Part shown: positions 18,383-27,146 of the stretch, piece by piece
Numbering within the stretch: the stretch's first letter is position 1
Layout of the letters: each line of letters opens with the position of its first letter
DNA from: Echinicola salinicaeni
GTDB taxonomy: Bacteria > Bacteroidota > Bacteroidia > Cytophagales > Cyclobacteriaceae
Assembly (NCBI RefSeq): GCF_014280965.1
Contig: NZ_JACODZ010000001.1
Location: 558,001-622,000, forward strand
Reading direction: 5' to 3'
Length of the DNA: 64,000 bases
Translations under genes and position numbers: made by a program
The notes under the pieces: model-generated
Told to the model about the DNA's origin: nothing
The model's database searches: none
Seen by the model: the letters and a program-made list of their open reading frames with translations, nothing else

Positions 18383-19432
18383 TTGTTTAGGTCTTATATA
18401 AATATAGTTTTTTGCACTTTAGCATTTACGTTCATTACTAAAATTAGTTTTGGACAAGATCCTCAATATAGTCAGTATTATGCTGCGCCGCTATATTTGA
18501 ACCCAGCTTTTGCTGGATCTGACTATCAAACTCGTATTGGGGCCAATTATAGGACCCAATGGCCGGGGCTAGATGCGCAGTTTAACACTTTTTCGGTTTA
18601 TGCAGATACTTTTCTTGAACGCTATAATAGTGGTTTAGGTCTCATGATCATGAACGATGTGGAAGGTGCAGCGAATTTAAAATCCCTAACCATTTCTGGA
18701 ATATACTCATATGAACTGAAAATTGCAGAATCTGTTTATTTCAGGCCAGGATTTCAGGCAAGCTATATTCGCAGGGATATAGGGTATTTTGAAAATTTGA
18801 TTTTTGCCAACCAGATAAACCCTGAAGATCCTTTTGGTCCATTATTACCAGGTAATTCTGATTTGTCTGGCTTGGGTGAACCCGTGAATATGGTTTCCCT
18901 TTCTTTTGGAGGCTTGTTTTATACCGAAAATCTATGGCTTGGAGCATCCGTTCATCATATCAATCAGCCCAATCAGTCTTTTCTGGATGGAGAGAGCCTT
19001 TTACCAAGAAAATATTCAGCTCATGCCGGATATAGAATAGGGCTGGGTCATGGCGCTATGAAAAGAGACTTTACCCATACCTATAAGCAGCGGTATTTTG
19101 TTCCTACTGTCAATTATAAAAGACAAGGTCCGTTTGAGCAATTGGATGTTGGAGCTTATTTGTACGCAGAGCCATTGATATTTGGTCTTTGGTACAGAGG
19201 TTTGCCCTATAAACCCCTGAATAGCGAAACTAATCGGGATGCAATCGTAGCTTTGATTGGTGTGAGTCTTCCTTCAGGTTTGGACATTGGTTATAGCTTT
19301 GATTATACTGTTTCACAATTGGGTATTCAATCCGGGGGGGCACATGAGATAAGCATTTCCTTAAGGTTTCCAGATAGCAATCCGGGAGCGCCAAGGTTAA
19401 GAGAGACATTATTGCCGTGTCCCAAATTTTAG
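18383..19432 (+). CDS. PorP/SprF family type IX secretion system outer-membrane protein
   Basis: A 349-residue outer-membrane barrel protein. The signal peptide ends near ISFGQ (about residue 24). The mature N-terminus DPQYSQYYAAPLYLNPAFAG and the GANYRTQWPG segment are the hallmark of the PorP/SprF family. SprF is required for secretion and surface attachment of the SprB adhesin in gliding Flavobacterium, and related proteins pair with type B-CTD substrates. It is divergent from such a substrate gene with an 80-bp gap, so the two likely form a substrate/partner pair. TTG 18383 is the start that gives a complete signal peptide. Confidence 0.92.
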   Translation: MFRSYINIVFCTLAFTFITKISFGQDPQYSQYYAAPLYLNPAFAGSDYQTRIGANYRTQWPGLDAQFNTFSVYADTFLERYNSGLGLMIMNDVEGAANLKSLTISGIYSYELKIAESVYFRPGFQASYIRRDIGYFENLIFANQINPEDPFGPLLPGNSDLSGLGEPVNMVSLSFGGLFYTENLWLGASVHHINQPNQSFLDGESLLPRKYSAHAGYRIGLGHGAMKRDFTHTYKQRYFVPTVNYKRQGPFEQLDVGAYLYAEPLIFGLWYRGLPYKPLNSETNRDAIVALIGVSLPSGLDIGYSFDYTVSQLGIQSGGAHEISISLRFPDSNPGAPRLRETLLPCPKF

Positions 19433-19440
19433 TAGCTTTG
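19412..19440 (+). promoter_or_regulatory. Candidate promoter for the M48 protease gene (TTG-N18-TAGCTTTG)
   Basis: TTG at 19412-19414 and TAGCTTTG at 19433-19440 are 18 bases apart, a good fit to the Bacteroidota promoter consensus TTG-N17-23-TANNTTTG. It overlaps the porP/sprF-family stop codon region. The start codon ATG 19445 lies only four bases after the -7 box. Confidence 0.5.
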
Positions 19441-19444
19441 CCGC

Positions 19445-20677
19445 ATGAGCGCAGAAGGACTGAAATACCTAATGATCGGCCTGATTACGGCTGGTTTCTT
19501 TTTTGATAAATTTACCAGTTGGCTTAACGTTCGACAACAGGTGCCCAAAGTTCCCAAAACTTTGGCTGGTTACCTTGACCAAGGTAAACTTCAAGAGTCA
19601 AAAAGCTACCAAAAGGCGAATTTTAAATTCGGACTCTTCACGGGCCTATTGTCGTTTATAATAACGCTTATATTTCTTTATTGGGGGATTTTTGGAGCCC
19701 TAGATAAGATGGTGAATGCTTGGGTTGAAAATCCAATTTGGCAATCCTTGATTTATTTTGGATTGCTTTATATTGGTTCAGACTTGCTTTCACTGCCCTT
19801 TGATTATTATCATACTTTTAAAATAGAGGAGGATTTTGGTTTTAACAAAACCAGTAGAAAGACCTTCTTTTTGGATAAGCTTAAGGGATATGTCTTGGCC
19901 ATTATAATTGGTGGTGGACTTTTGGCATTTTTGCTTTGGTTGATCAATGAACTTGGGAGCTCTTTTTGGATATATTTCTGGACTGTGGCAGCCTTTTTTA
20001 TGGTGTTGCTCAATATGTTTTATACTTCATGGATTTTGCCATTATTCAATAAACTCAGCCCTCTGAAGGAAGGAGAATTAAAGGAAAGTATTATGGCCTA
20101 TGCGGCTTCTGTGGATTTTTCTCTGGAAAATGTTTTTGTTATTGATGGGAGCACCCGTTCTACTAAAGCCAATGCTTTCTTTTCAGGAATTGGAAAACAA
20201 AAAAAAGTAGTATTATATGATACCCTGATTGAACAACACAGCAAGGAAGAGTTGGTGGCTGTCTTGGCACACGAGATCGGTCATTATAAGAAAAAGCATA
20301 TACTACAGAGCATGGTCATCAGTGTTTTGCAGGTTGGTTTGATGCTATATATTTTGTCATTGTTTGTAAACAGCGAGATGATCAGTTTGGCAATGGGTGC
20401 AGAAAGAGTTGCAGTACATTTGAACCTAATAGGCTTTATGTTACTATTTTCGCCGATATCTACCTTTTTGGGTATTGGGATGAATATTTTGAGTAGGAAA
20501 AATGAGTTTGAGGCTGATCTATATGCCAAAGAGACCTATGCAGGAGAACCTTTGGCAGCAGCTTTGAAGACGCTTTCAGTGAAGACCCTGAGTCAGATCA
20601 ACCCACATCCTTTACATGTATTTGTCAATTATTCCCATCCTCCATTGATGGAAAGGTTGGGCAAATTAGAATCCTAA
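19445..20677 (+). CDS. M48 family metallopeptidase (Ste24/CAAX prenyl protease type)
   Basis: A 410-residue integral-membrane zinc protease of the Ste24 type. The peptidase_M48_N region (about 1-190) holds several membrane helices. The catalytic HEIGHYKKKH is near residue 277, and the third zinc ligand lies in the NEFEADLYAKE segment near residue 356. FVNYSHPPLMERL at the end is typical of the family. Bacterial members act in membrane-protein quality control; prenylated substrates are not expected. The annotated ATG 19445 may be too close to the candidate promoter, and ATG 19472 (MIGLITAGFFF) is a possible alternative start. Confidence 0.92.
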   Translation: MSAEGLKYLMIGLITAGFFFDKFTSWLNVRQQVPKVPKTLAGYLDQGKLQESKSYQKANFKFGLFTGLLSFIITLIFLYWGIFGALDKMVNAWVENPIWQSLIYFGLLYIGSDLLSLPFDYYHTFKIEEDFGFNKTSRKTFFLDKLKGYVLAIIIGGGLLAFLLWLINELGSSFWIYFWTVAAFFMVLLNMFYTSWILPLFNKLSPLKEGELKESIMAYAASVDFSLENVFVIDGSTRSTKANAFFSGIGKQKKVVLYDTLIEQHSKEELVAVLAHEIGHYKKKHILQSMVISVLQVGLMLYILSLFVNSEMISLAMGAERVAVHLNLIGFMLLFSPISTFLGIGMNILSRKNEFEADLYAKETYAGEPLAAALKTLSVKTLSQINPHPLHVFVNYSHPPLMERLGKLES

Positions 20678-20802
20678 GTTCCAATTTTATTTATTAATGT
20701 CTGTTCAAGCGAAGTTTGAGTAATCGATAAAGAATGCGGTGTTTTTTGAAACATTTGATAAAAATTTAATTAAATTGGATAAATTAATTAAAAACTTTAC
20801 GT

Positions 20803-22380
20803 ATGAACAAACCACTTACCGCGACTACATTATTTTGCTTAATGCTTTATGTTCTTGGGATTTCAAGTTGTTCTTCATCTTCAGAAAAGGGAGAACAGGA
20901 TTTACCGAGAATAGCTATAGCTGGATTGGCGATAGAATCCAGTACCTTTTCTCCTGCAGTGACTGAAAAAGATGCTTTCAAGGCCAGAAGGGGGGAGGAG
21001 ATTTTCTCTTATTATCCATTTATGTCTGAAGGATCTGAAAACCGAAAAAGGGCAGACTGGGTACCGACCTTGAAAGGCCATGCCATTCCTGGAGGCATAG
21101 TCAGTAAGGAAGCTTATGAATCCTTGATGAATGAAACCTTGACGATGCTCAAAGAAAATGGTCCATATGACGGCCTGTTTTTTGATATTCACGGAGCCAT
21201 GAGTGTTCAGGGTATTGATGATCCTGAAGGAGATATGATAGAAAAGATCCGAGAGGTGATCGGTGAAGAAGCTGTTATTTCCACTTCAATGGACCTGCAT
21301 GGTAATGTTTCACATAGATTGGCAAAGCATTCGGATATCATAACTTGTTATAGATTAGCTCCGCATGAAGATGCTTTGGAATCTAAGAAAAGGGCAATGG
21401 ATAATTTATTGGACAGGTTGGAGAGTGGAAAGGGTAAGCCTGCCTATAAGGCCTATGTGCCAGTGCCCATTTTATTGCCTGGAGAAAAAACTTCTACGCG
21501 AATTGAGCCGGGAAAAAGCCTGTATGAGCAAGTAGCTCCGGCGGCAAATCAGGAAGGCGTTGTTGATGCTGCAATTTGGATCGGCTATGCTTGGGCAGAT
21601 GAACCAAGGAACCATGGCGTGGTGATGGTAACAGGAGATGATAAGGAAAAAGTAGGCAGTACAGCCGAAAAATTAGCAGAAAGCTTTTGGTCAGTGAGAG
21701 AGGAATTTGATTTTGTCGCTCCGACTGCCAGTCTAGAGGAAGCGCTGGATGCTGCAGTGGCAAGTGATAAGGTGCCATTTATGATCAGTGATTCAGGTGA
21801 TAATCCCACCGCTGGTGGTGCAGGAGATGTTACTTGGACCTTAAAAGAAATATTAGCAAGGCCAGAATTTAAAAAGGCAGATGGCCCATCATTGATTTAT
21901 GCTTCCATTCCTGGCCCTAAGCTGGTAGAGGCTGCTGAAAAAGTAGGTGTTGGTGGAGAAGTTGAAGCTCCTGTGGGAGCCGCTGTGGATGATCGTTATG
22001 CTGGTCCTGTGACCTTGAAAGGGAAGGTTGTTTCTATTGAAAAGGGAGATAGAGATGCAGATGTAGAGGTTGTTGTAAAGGTAGGTTCGGTTAATGTTAT
22101 TGTTACCAAAAAGCGCAAGCCTTACCATCATGAAAGTGATTTTACCAATTTGGGGTTGAATCCTAAGGAGACAGATATTGTTGTAGTGAAAATCGGATAC
22201 CTAGTTCCTGAATTGTATAATATGAGAGCAGACTGGCTATTGGCCTTAACGCCTGGTGGAGTAGACCAAGATTTGATGCGACTAGACTATAAGCGTATCA
22301 AGCGTCCAATGTTCCCTTTTGACCCTGAGATGGAAAAACCAGATTTATCTGCACAGTTTATTCCTTTATCTCATGAATAG
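20803..22380 (+). CDS. M81 family metallopeptidase (MlrC-like) lipoprotein
   Basis: A 525-residue predicted lipoprotein. A type II signal peptide ends in LGISSC (Cys23). The body matches the M81/MlrC family (DUF1485 plus MlrC C-terminal region): IAIAGLAIESSTFSP at the start, then DGLFFDIHGAM, ISTSMDLHGN and CYRLAPHEDALES, which carry the likely zinc-binding residues. A SDSGDNPTAGGAGDVTW segment marks the C-terminal domain. MlrC acts in microcystin breakdown in sphingomonads, but most relatives have unknown substrates, probably peptides or amides. It looks monocistronic, with a strong terminator after it. Confidence 0.88.
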   Translation: MNKPLTATTLFCLMLYVLGISSCSSSSEKGEQDLPRIAIAGLAIESSTFSPAVTEKDAFKARRGEEIFSYYPFMSEGSENRKRADWVPTLKGHAIPGGIVSKEAYESLMNETLTMLKENGPYDGLFFDIHGAMSVQGIDDPEGDMIEKIREVIGEEAVISTSMDLHGNVSHRLAKHSDIITCYRLAPHEDALESKKRAMDNLLDRLESGKGKPAYKAYVPVPILLPGEKTSTRIEPGKSLYEQVAPAANQEGVVDAAIWIGYAWADEPRNHGVVMVTGDDKEKVGSTAEKLAESFWSVREEFDFVAPTASLEEALDAAVASDKVPFMISDSGDNPTAGGAGDVTWTLKEILARPEFKKADGPSLIYASIPGPKLVEAAEKVGVGGEVEAPVGAAVDDRYAGPVTLKGKVVSIEKGDRDADVEVVVKVGSVNVIVTKKRKPYHHESDFTNLGLNPKETDIVVVKIGYLVPELYNMRADWLLALTPGGVDQDLMRLDYKRIKRPMFPFDPEMEKPDLSAQFIPLSHE

Positions 22381-22424
22381 TCAATGAGTTAGAATGGAAT
22401 TATAGTGTGAATAAATAGGAAGGA

Positions 22425-22460
22425 AGCCTCATTTCTGATAATGGAAATGGGGCTTTTTTT
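22425..22460 (+). terminator. Terminator after the M81 peptidase gene
   Basis: AGCCTCATTTC / GAAATGGGGCT forms an 11-pair stem with one G-U pair and an 8-base loop, followed by seven T. Confidence 0.88.
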
Positions 22461-22681
22461 GCTTTTGGGAAGTTTATATTGGGTTTAAAAACTTGGTTGG
22501 CCTTTTGAAGATCATATTTTTTCCCAAAGTAAACTGGATGAATTCATTCTGAAGACACTATTTAGTTAAAGCAAGGAGCTAAGTAAGGGTATTTGAAAAA
22601 AAAGCGGTAAATTAATTTGTAATATAAAGAATGTCAGTGTTTTGTGTTGAGGGTGAAAGGACTATGGCAATTTGATTTTTT
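22461..22681. other. Remaining part of a 301-bp intergenic stretch
   Basis: The gap between the M81 peptidase and the alpha/beta hydrolase is 22381-22681. After the terminator I see AT-rich sequence with no convincing promoter box, reading frame or RNA gene. Confidence 0.5.
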
Positions 22682-23959
22682 ATGAAACAGGCAGTTTTAA
22701 TTATTCATGGTATTGGTGAGCAAAGGCCGATGGAAACCTTGAGGGGATTTGTTTGCGCTTTGGTGGGGGAGAATTATTCGAGTTCTCCAGATTTGGTTGA
22801 TGATAGTTTTGAATTAAGAAAGCTCAGTTATTTCCATGAAGAAAATTCAGTGACAGATTTTTATGAGTTGTATTGGGCTTATAGGTTTAGGGATTCGACT
22901 TTTTCACAGGTTCTCAAATGGTTTTTGAAGATGATTTCATCAGAAAGCATTCCAAAGAGGTTTCAATTTATCAAAACTATTTTGGTTTTGATTTGTGTGT
23001 CTTTCTTTGTTATTATTTTTCTGCTAATCCTTAATTTATTGTGGGGTCCGGAAAAAAACAATTCCGCTAATTTCTTAACTACCTATTATTGGGAAACGCT
23101 AGCACTAATAGCTGAATTTATTCTATCATTTATTTCCTATCATTTCCTGAAAAAAATAGCAATGACTGCAGGTGACGCCTCAAGGTATTTAAGTCCAGAT
23201 CCTGAAAATATCCAAGAAAGGCAGGCCATTAAAAAGGCCGGGATTCAAACCATTGATTATTTACATGAAAAAAGGGATTATGATAGGATATTGTTGGTGG
23301 GCCATAGTTTGGGAAGTGTAATCGGTTATGATATTCTCAAGCATGCTTGGCCAAAGTACAATCGTAAACTGGTATTTGACCCACATAAAATAAAAGACCA
23401 TTTCAAGAGAAAGACTGAATATCCGTATAAGTTTCGAGATACGCAGCACCTTTATTGGTCCAGCCAAGTAGGCTTGGACAAATGGAAGGTGTCGGATTTT
23501 ATTACATTGGGAAGTCCACTTACCTATGCAGATTTTTTATTGGCGGAAAATAGTGGGGAATTTGCTCAAAGGATCATCCAAAGGGAAATTCCTGTCTGTC
23601 CACCTGCAATAAGTAATCATGAATCGGATGGGGAAAATTACTTATTGAAATATGGCTACAAAGATGGCCAAAAAGTCATATTGCATCATGCGGCCCATTT
23701 TGCCCTGACTAGATGGACCAATATCTTCTTTGAGGGAGATATGCTCGGGGGAAAGCTTTCTTCTTTGTTTGGAAATGGAATTATTGACAAAAAAGTTGAA
23801 TTGATTAAAAAGTTTAAAACGGGAAAATTGAAAAAGATTCATAGAAAAAGGGCTTCACACACGAAATACTGGATGAAGGGTGATATGCTGAATAATGAAT
23901 CTGTTGCATTACTGAAGCATATTATTTTTAAAAGTGGAAAAGCTTTGAAAAAGGATTGA
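22682..23959 (+). CDS. Membrane-anchored alpha/beta hydrolase
   Basis: A 425-residue protein of the alpha/beta hydrolase fold, probably a lipase or esterase. It opens with AVLIIHGIGEQRP, an oxyanion-type HGIG, and carries the nucleophile elbow LVGHSLGS with Ser209. A later LHHAAHFALTRW segment may supply the catalytic histidine. Two hydrophobic helices (about 98-120 and 137-156) interrupt the fold before the nucleophile, so the protein is likely bound to the inner membrane with both ends in the cytoplasm. The C-terminus is strongly basic. The substrate is unknown, and no close characterised family is recognised. Confidence 0.72.
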   Translation: MKQAVLIIHGIGEQRPMETLRGFVCALVGENYSSSPDLVDDSFELRKLSYFHEENSVTDFYELYWAYRFRDSTFSQVLKWFLKMISSESIPKRFQFIKTILVLICVSFFVIIFLLILNLLWGPEKNNSANFLTTYYWETLALIAEFILSFISYHFLKKIAMTAGDASRYLSPDPENIQERQAIKKAGIQTIDYLHEKRDYDRILLVGHSLGSVIGYDILKHAWPKYNRKLVFDPHKIKDHFKRKTEYPYKFRDTQHLYWSSQVGLDKWKVSDFITLGSPLTYADFLLAENSGEFAQRIIQREIPVCPPAISNHESDGENYLLKYGYKDGQKVILHHAAHFALTRWTNIFFEGDMLGGKLSSLFGNGIIDKKVELIKKFKTGKLKKIHRKRASHTKYWMKGDMLNNESVALLKHIIFKSGKALKKD

Positions 23960-23986
23960 TCAATATCAGTGATAAAATATCTCTAA

Positions 23987-25081
23987 ATGAAAAAAGTAAA
24001 ATTTAGTATTGGATGCCTCCTTATCGCTACCTGCTTTATTATGGTGAAGTGTACAGAAAAGTATCCTGAATATTTTGTACAAACTGTAAATGGTACTCTG
24101 GATATAGATACTTCAATGGTCTGGTTGAGTCATGAGCATTTATTGGTCGATTTTATTGGAGCTGACAGTATTCGGAAAGATGATTGGGATTTTGCTGAAG
24201 TAGTGCAAACTATGCTGCCCTATTTGGAAGCGTTAAAATTATATGAAGTAAGTTTCTTTGTGGATCCGACTCCCAATTACTTAGGGAGAGATCCAGCGTT
24301 GTTAAAGGAGCTTTCGAAGCAGTCTGGGATTAATATTATTACAAATACTGGTTTATATGGAGCTGTGGATAATAAATATCTTCCTGGTTTTGCTTTTGAG
24401 CTTAGTGCAAAAGAACTGGCTGAAAAGTGGATTGAAGAATATATAAATGGAATAGATGCTACGGGTGTCAAGCCTGGCTTTATTAAGATTAGTGTGGATA
24501 ATATGGATCCTTTGGAGACAATTGATGAAAAATTGGTTGAAGCAGCTGCGCTAACTCACTTGCGGACAGGATTAACGATTGCTTCGCATACGGGGCCAGC
24601 CAAGGCCCTTTGGCCTCAGTTGGAAATATTGAGAAAGAATAAAGTTTCTCCTACTGCTTTTGTATGGGTGCATGCACAAGGGGAATCGGATATGAAAGAG
24701 TTCTTGAAGGCGGCAGAATCAGGATGCTGGATCAGTTTGGATGGTTTGGGCTGGGAAATGGAAAAGCACCTCGAGAAAGTTATTTTTGCCAAAGAAAATG
24801 GTTTTTTGGATCAAGTGTTGATTTCCCATGATGCGGGATGGTTTGACCCACAGAAAGATGAACAGGGAATCGTTGCTTATACCCGGATTTTTAAAGCATT
24901 CGTTCCGCAATTAAAATCAGCAGGATTTACCCAAAGAGAGATTGATTTATTGCTTAAAGTCAATCCAGCAAAGGCCTTCGGGATCAAGGTAAGGGAGTTG
25001 CAGAAAGCTGATCTTTTTGCACATTATAAATTAATTTCAACCTTTGTCCATGCACATTATATTAAGCAGGAAAGGTTTTGA
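23987..25081 (+). CDS. Phosphotriesterase-like metal-dependent hydrolase
   Basis: A 364-residue exported protein of the phosphotriesterase/amidohydrolase family. The metal-site pattern is complete: SHEH (His49, His51), the carbamylated-type lysine in GFIKISVD, a histidine in IASHTGPAK and another in WVHAQGES, and the aspartate in ISHDAGW. Most bacterial relatives are lactonases or esterases rather than true phosphotriesterases. The N-terminus is a signal peptide; whether Cys22 is lipidated is unclear, since lysine at -1 is poor for a lipobox. The 3' end overlaps the next gene by 32 bp. Confidence 0.85.
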   Translation: MKKVKFSIGCLLIATCFIMVKCTEKYPEYFVQTVNGTLDIDTSMVWLSHEHLLVDFIGADSIRKDDWDFAEVVQTMLPYLEALKLYEVSFFVDPTPNYLGRDPALLKELSKQSGINIITNTGLYGAVDNKYLPGFAFELSAKELAEKWIEEYINGIDATGVKPGFIKISVDNMDPLETIDEKLVEAAALTHLRTGLTIASHTGPAKALWPQLEILRKNKVSPTAFVWVHAQGESDMKEFLKAAESGCWISLDGLGWEMEKHLEKVIFAKENGFLDQVLISHDAGWFDPQKDEQGIVAYTRIFKAFVPQLKSAGFTQREIDLLLKVNPAKAFGIKVRELQKADLFAHYKLISTFVHAHYIKQERF

Positions 25082-25856
25082 TATGCAATATGGGGGTCAG
25101 CCCAGTCCCATTTTGCCTGATGGTACTTTATTGAGTTTTCCTATTCCCGAAGATGCAGAGGCCTTAACGTTCAAGGAATTGACACATCGGGGACAAAGCT
25201 ATTTGGATATCATTAAGACTTTAAATCCCAAAAGCCCTATCACTGCTGAAAGTGGCTGTCATTTAGATCCAGATTTAGTGAAAGAGACAATTATTAGAGG
25301 GGAGAACTGGAGTCCTTTGTTTGGTCAAATTGGAGCTGCTCAAGGTCATTTAGCCAAAAGTGGTATTGGCGAGGGGGACTTGTTTTTGTTTTTTGGAACC
25401 TTTCGACAAACGAAAATGGTGAATGGATCCCTTAGTTATGTTAGCAATGCGCCTGATTTGCATCTTATCTTTGGCTACTTGGAAGTAGGAAGCGTCCATA
25501 GTGATTTTGAAGATTTTGAAAGACATTTGAAATACCATCCTCATGCCCATGAGCGGTTTCGGGAAAGAACCAATAACTGTATTTATGAGGCAAGCGGAAG
25601 GCTCAGTTTTCAGCCTGAATTGCCCGGAGCCTCAGCTTTAAAATATCACCCTGGATTGCAGCTCACCAAGGAAGGTTATTCTAAAAGTAGGTGGGAGTTG
25701 CCGGAATTTTTTAAGGATTTGAAGATCAGTTACCATAGTGAAAGATCCTATAAATCCGAATATTTCCAATCAGCTGCCAAAGGGCAGGAATTTGTTGTCG
25801 AAGCTAATGTGAATTTGATTGATTGGGCCAAGACATTAATTCAGAGAGGAACATGA
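25050..25856 (+). CDS. Nmad3-domain protein (putative nucleotide modification associated)
   Basis: A 268-residue protein matching the Nmad3 family (putative nucleotide modification associated domain 3). The diagnostic N-terminus reads HIILSRKGFDMQYGGQPSP followed by ILPDGTLLSFPIPEDAE. GQIGAAQGHLAK, DLFLFFGTFRQT, DLHLIFGYLEVG, HPHAHERF and the NCIYEASGRLSF segment are further family-like features. The domain was predicted by comparative genomics to act with base-hypermodification systems, but its chemistry is unproven. ATG 25050 gives the family-typical start; TTG 25044 would add two residues. It overlaps the phosphotriesterase-like gene by 32 bp. No nearby gene looks like a DNA-modification enzyme, so the context does not confirm a nucleotide role. 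Confidence 0.75.
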   Translation: MHIILSRKGFDMQYGGQPSPILPDGTLLSFPIPEDAEALTFKELTHRGQSYLDIIKTLNPKSPITAESGCHLDPDLVKETIIRGENWSPLFGQIGAAQGHLAKSGIGEGDLFLFFGTFRQTKMVNGSLSYVSNAPDLHLIFGYLEVGSVHSDFEDFERHLKYHPHAHERFRERTNNCIYEASGRLSFQPELPGASALKYHPGLQLTKEGYSKSRWELPEFFKDLKISYHSERSYKSEYFQSAAKGQEFVVEANVNLIDWAKTLIQRGT

Positions 25857-25974
25857 ATTTCTAGTTTGTGTCCCTAATAGTTTGGTTTCAAAAGTGATTT
25901 AAGGGAAAGTCTACCAAATATTTTTCTGTCCATTGGTCATTTTATAGTTTCGCAGCTTAATTAATTGAAAGGTG

Positions 25975-27069
25975 ATGAATTGTACTGCGAAGAGAAAATC
26001 AGTTAATAATATTTGTGCCACCAATGTATTGCCTCAAACACCCTTTTGGGCAAAGGTGAAGCACCAGCAAGGTTTTGTACCCAAAGGTTTTGAGCTGGCT
26101 GTATCCAAGGAATTATTGAATCCTGATACTGAATCTAGTCATAAGGATCAAGAGGATTTGTTGGTCTTGATTAAACATGTCAATGAACAGGATTGCTTTG
26201 CCTATGTTCCTTACGGACCAAAATTGGAACCTCAATTTGAGCAACAAGGCTTGTTCTTGGAAAAATTATCAGAAAGCCTCAGGCCCTATTTGCCTTCTAA
26301 CTGCGTGTTTATTCGTTATGATCTGATTTGGGAAAACCAATGGGCCGATGAAGAGGAATACTTTGATGGAAATGGGAATTGGCAGGGGCCTCCTCCAGCG
26401 CAGACACAGGAATTCAGGTTGAATTTTGGTACAGATAATTGGAATCTGAAAAAGAGCCCTGGCGATGCTTTGCCCAAGAATACTTTTTTTCTGGACCTTG
26501 AAAAGCAAGATGAAGAATTGCTTTACGATATGCGATACAATACCCGTTATAATATCCGCCAGGCATTTAAAAAAGGAGTAGAAGTAAAGGAGTACGGAGT
26601 GGAGATGTTGGATGAATGGTTTGACTTGTATGAAGAAACGGGGATTAGAAAAGGTATAGAATACCAAACCAAGGACTATTTTTTGGATCTTTTTGAACAT
26701 CAGGATGATAATGTGGGAGTTTGCTTACTGATGGCAGAATATGATGGTCAGGTATTGGCCTCTATGTTTTTGGTTTTGTCCAATAAGCGGGCGACGTATT
26801 TATTTGGTGCTTCATCTTCCCATCAGAAGCAGGCCATGGGAAGTTATGCTCTACAGTGGGAAGCTATAAAACGGGCCAAGGCTTTTGGCTGTGAGGAATA
26901 TGATATGTTTGGTTGTGCACCCAATTTGGATAAGTCCCACCCTTTGCATGGAGTGCATTTATATAAAAAGGGGTTTGGAGGGGAGATCTATCATAGAATG
27001 GGATGTTGGGATTATCCTTTCAAGCAGGAAGAGTATGAGTTGATTAGGGCTATGGATTTGAATAAATGA
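25975..27069 (+). CDS. FemAB/FemX-like peptidyltransferase family protein
   Basis: A 364-residue protein with two GNAT-like halves, as in FemAB/FemX enzymes that add amino acids to the peptidoglycan stem from aminoacyl-tRNA. The first half contains FIRYDLIWENQWA. The conserved basic motif YDMRYNTRYNIRQAFKKGVEV is near residue 180, and the second GNAT half has LASMFLVLSNKRATYLFGASS. The C-terminus has LYKKGFGGEIYHRMGCWDYP. ATG 25975 is chosen; an in-frame GTG sits directly before it. Whether it truly builds interpeptide bridges or uses another substrate (BioF2-like) is open. Confidence 0.82.
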   Translation: MNCTAKRKSVNNICATNVLPQTPFWAKVKHQQGFVPKGFELAVSKELLNPDTESSHKDQEDLLVLIKHVNEQDCFAYVPYGPKLEPQFEQQGLFLEKLSESLRPYLPSNCVFIRYDLIWENQWADEEEYFDGNGNWQGPPPAQTQEFRLNFGTDNWNLKKSPGDALPKNTFFLDLEKQDEELLYDMRYNTRYNIRQAFKKGVEVKEYGVEMLDEWFDLYEETGIRKGIEYQTKDYFLDLFEHQDDNVGVCLLMAEYDGQVLASMFLVLSNKRATYLFGASSSHQKQAMGSYALQWEAIKRAKAFGCEEYDMFGCAPNLDKSHPLHGVHLYKKGFGGEIYHRMGCWDYPFKQEEYELIRAMDLNK

Positions 27070-27110
27070 GCCAGCTCCTATTGAGTAGATTCTATAATTG
27101 GAATTAAAGA

Positions 27111-27142
27111 GGGTGAGACTAAAATATTAGTCTCACCCTTTT
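27111..27142. terminator. Terminator between convergent FemAB-like and SMP-30 genes
   Basis: GGGTGAGACT (27111-27120) pairs perfectly with AGTCTCACCC (27129-27138) around an 8-base loop and is followed by TTTT on the plus strand. Confidence 0.88.
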
Positions 27143-27146
27143 GTAT

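Noticed and set aside
23987-25856. A new defence or modification island around the phosphotriesterase-like and Nmad3 genes
   Set aside because: Neighbours are ordinary metabolic and envelope genes, codon use looks like the rest, and no nuclease, methylase or toxin gene is present.
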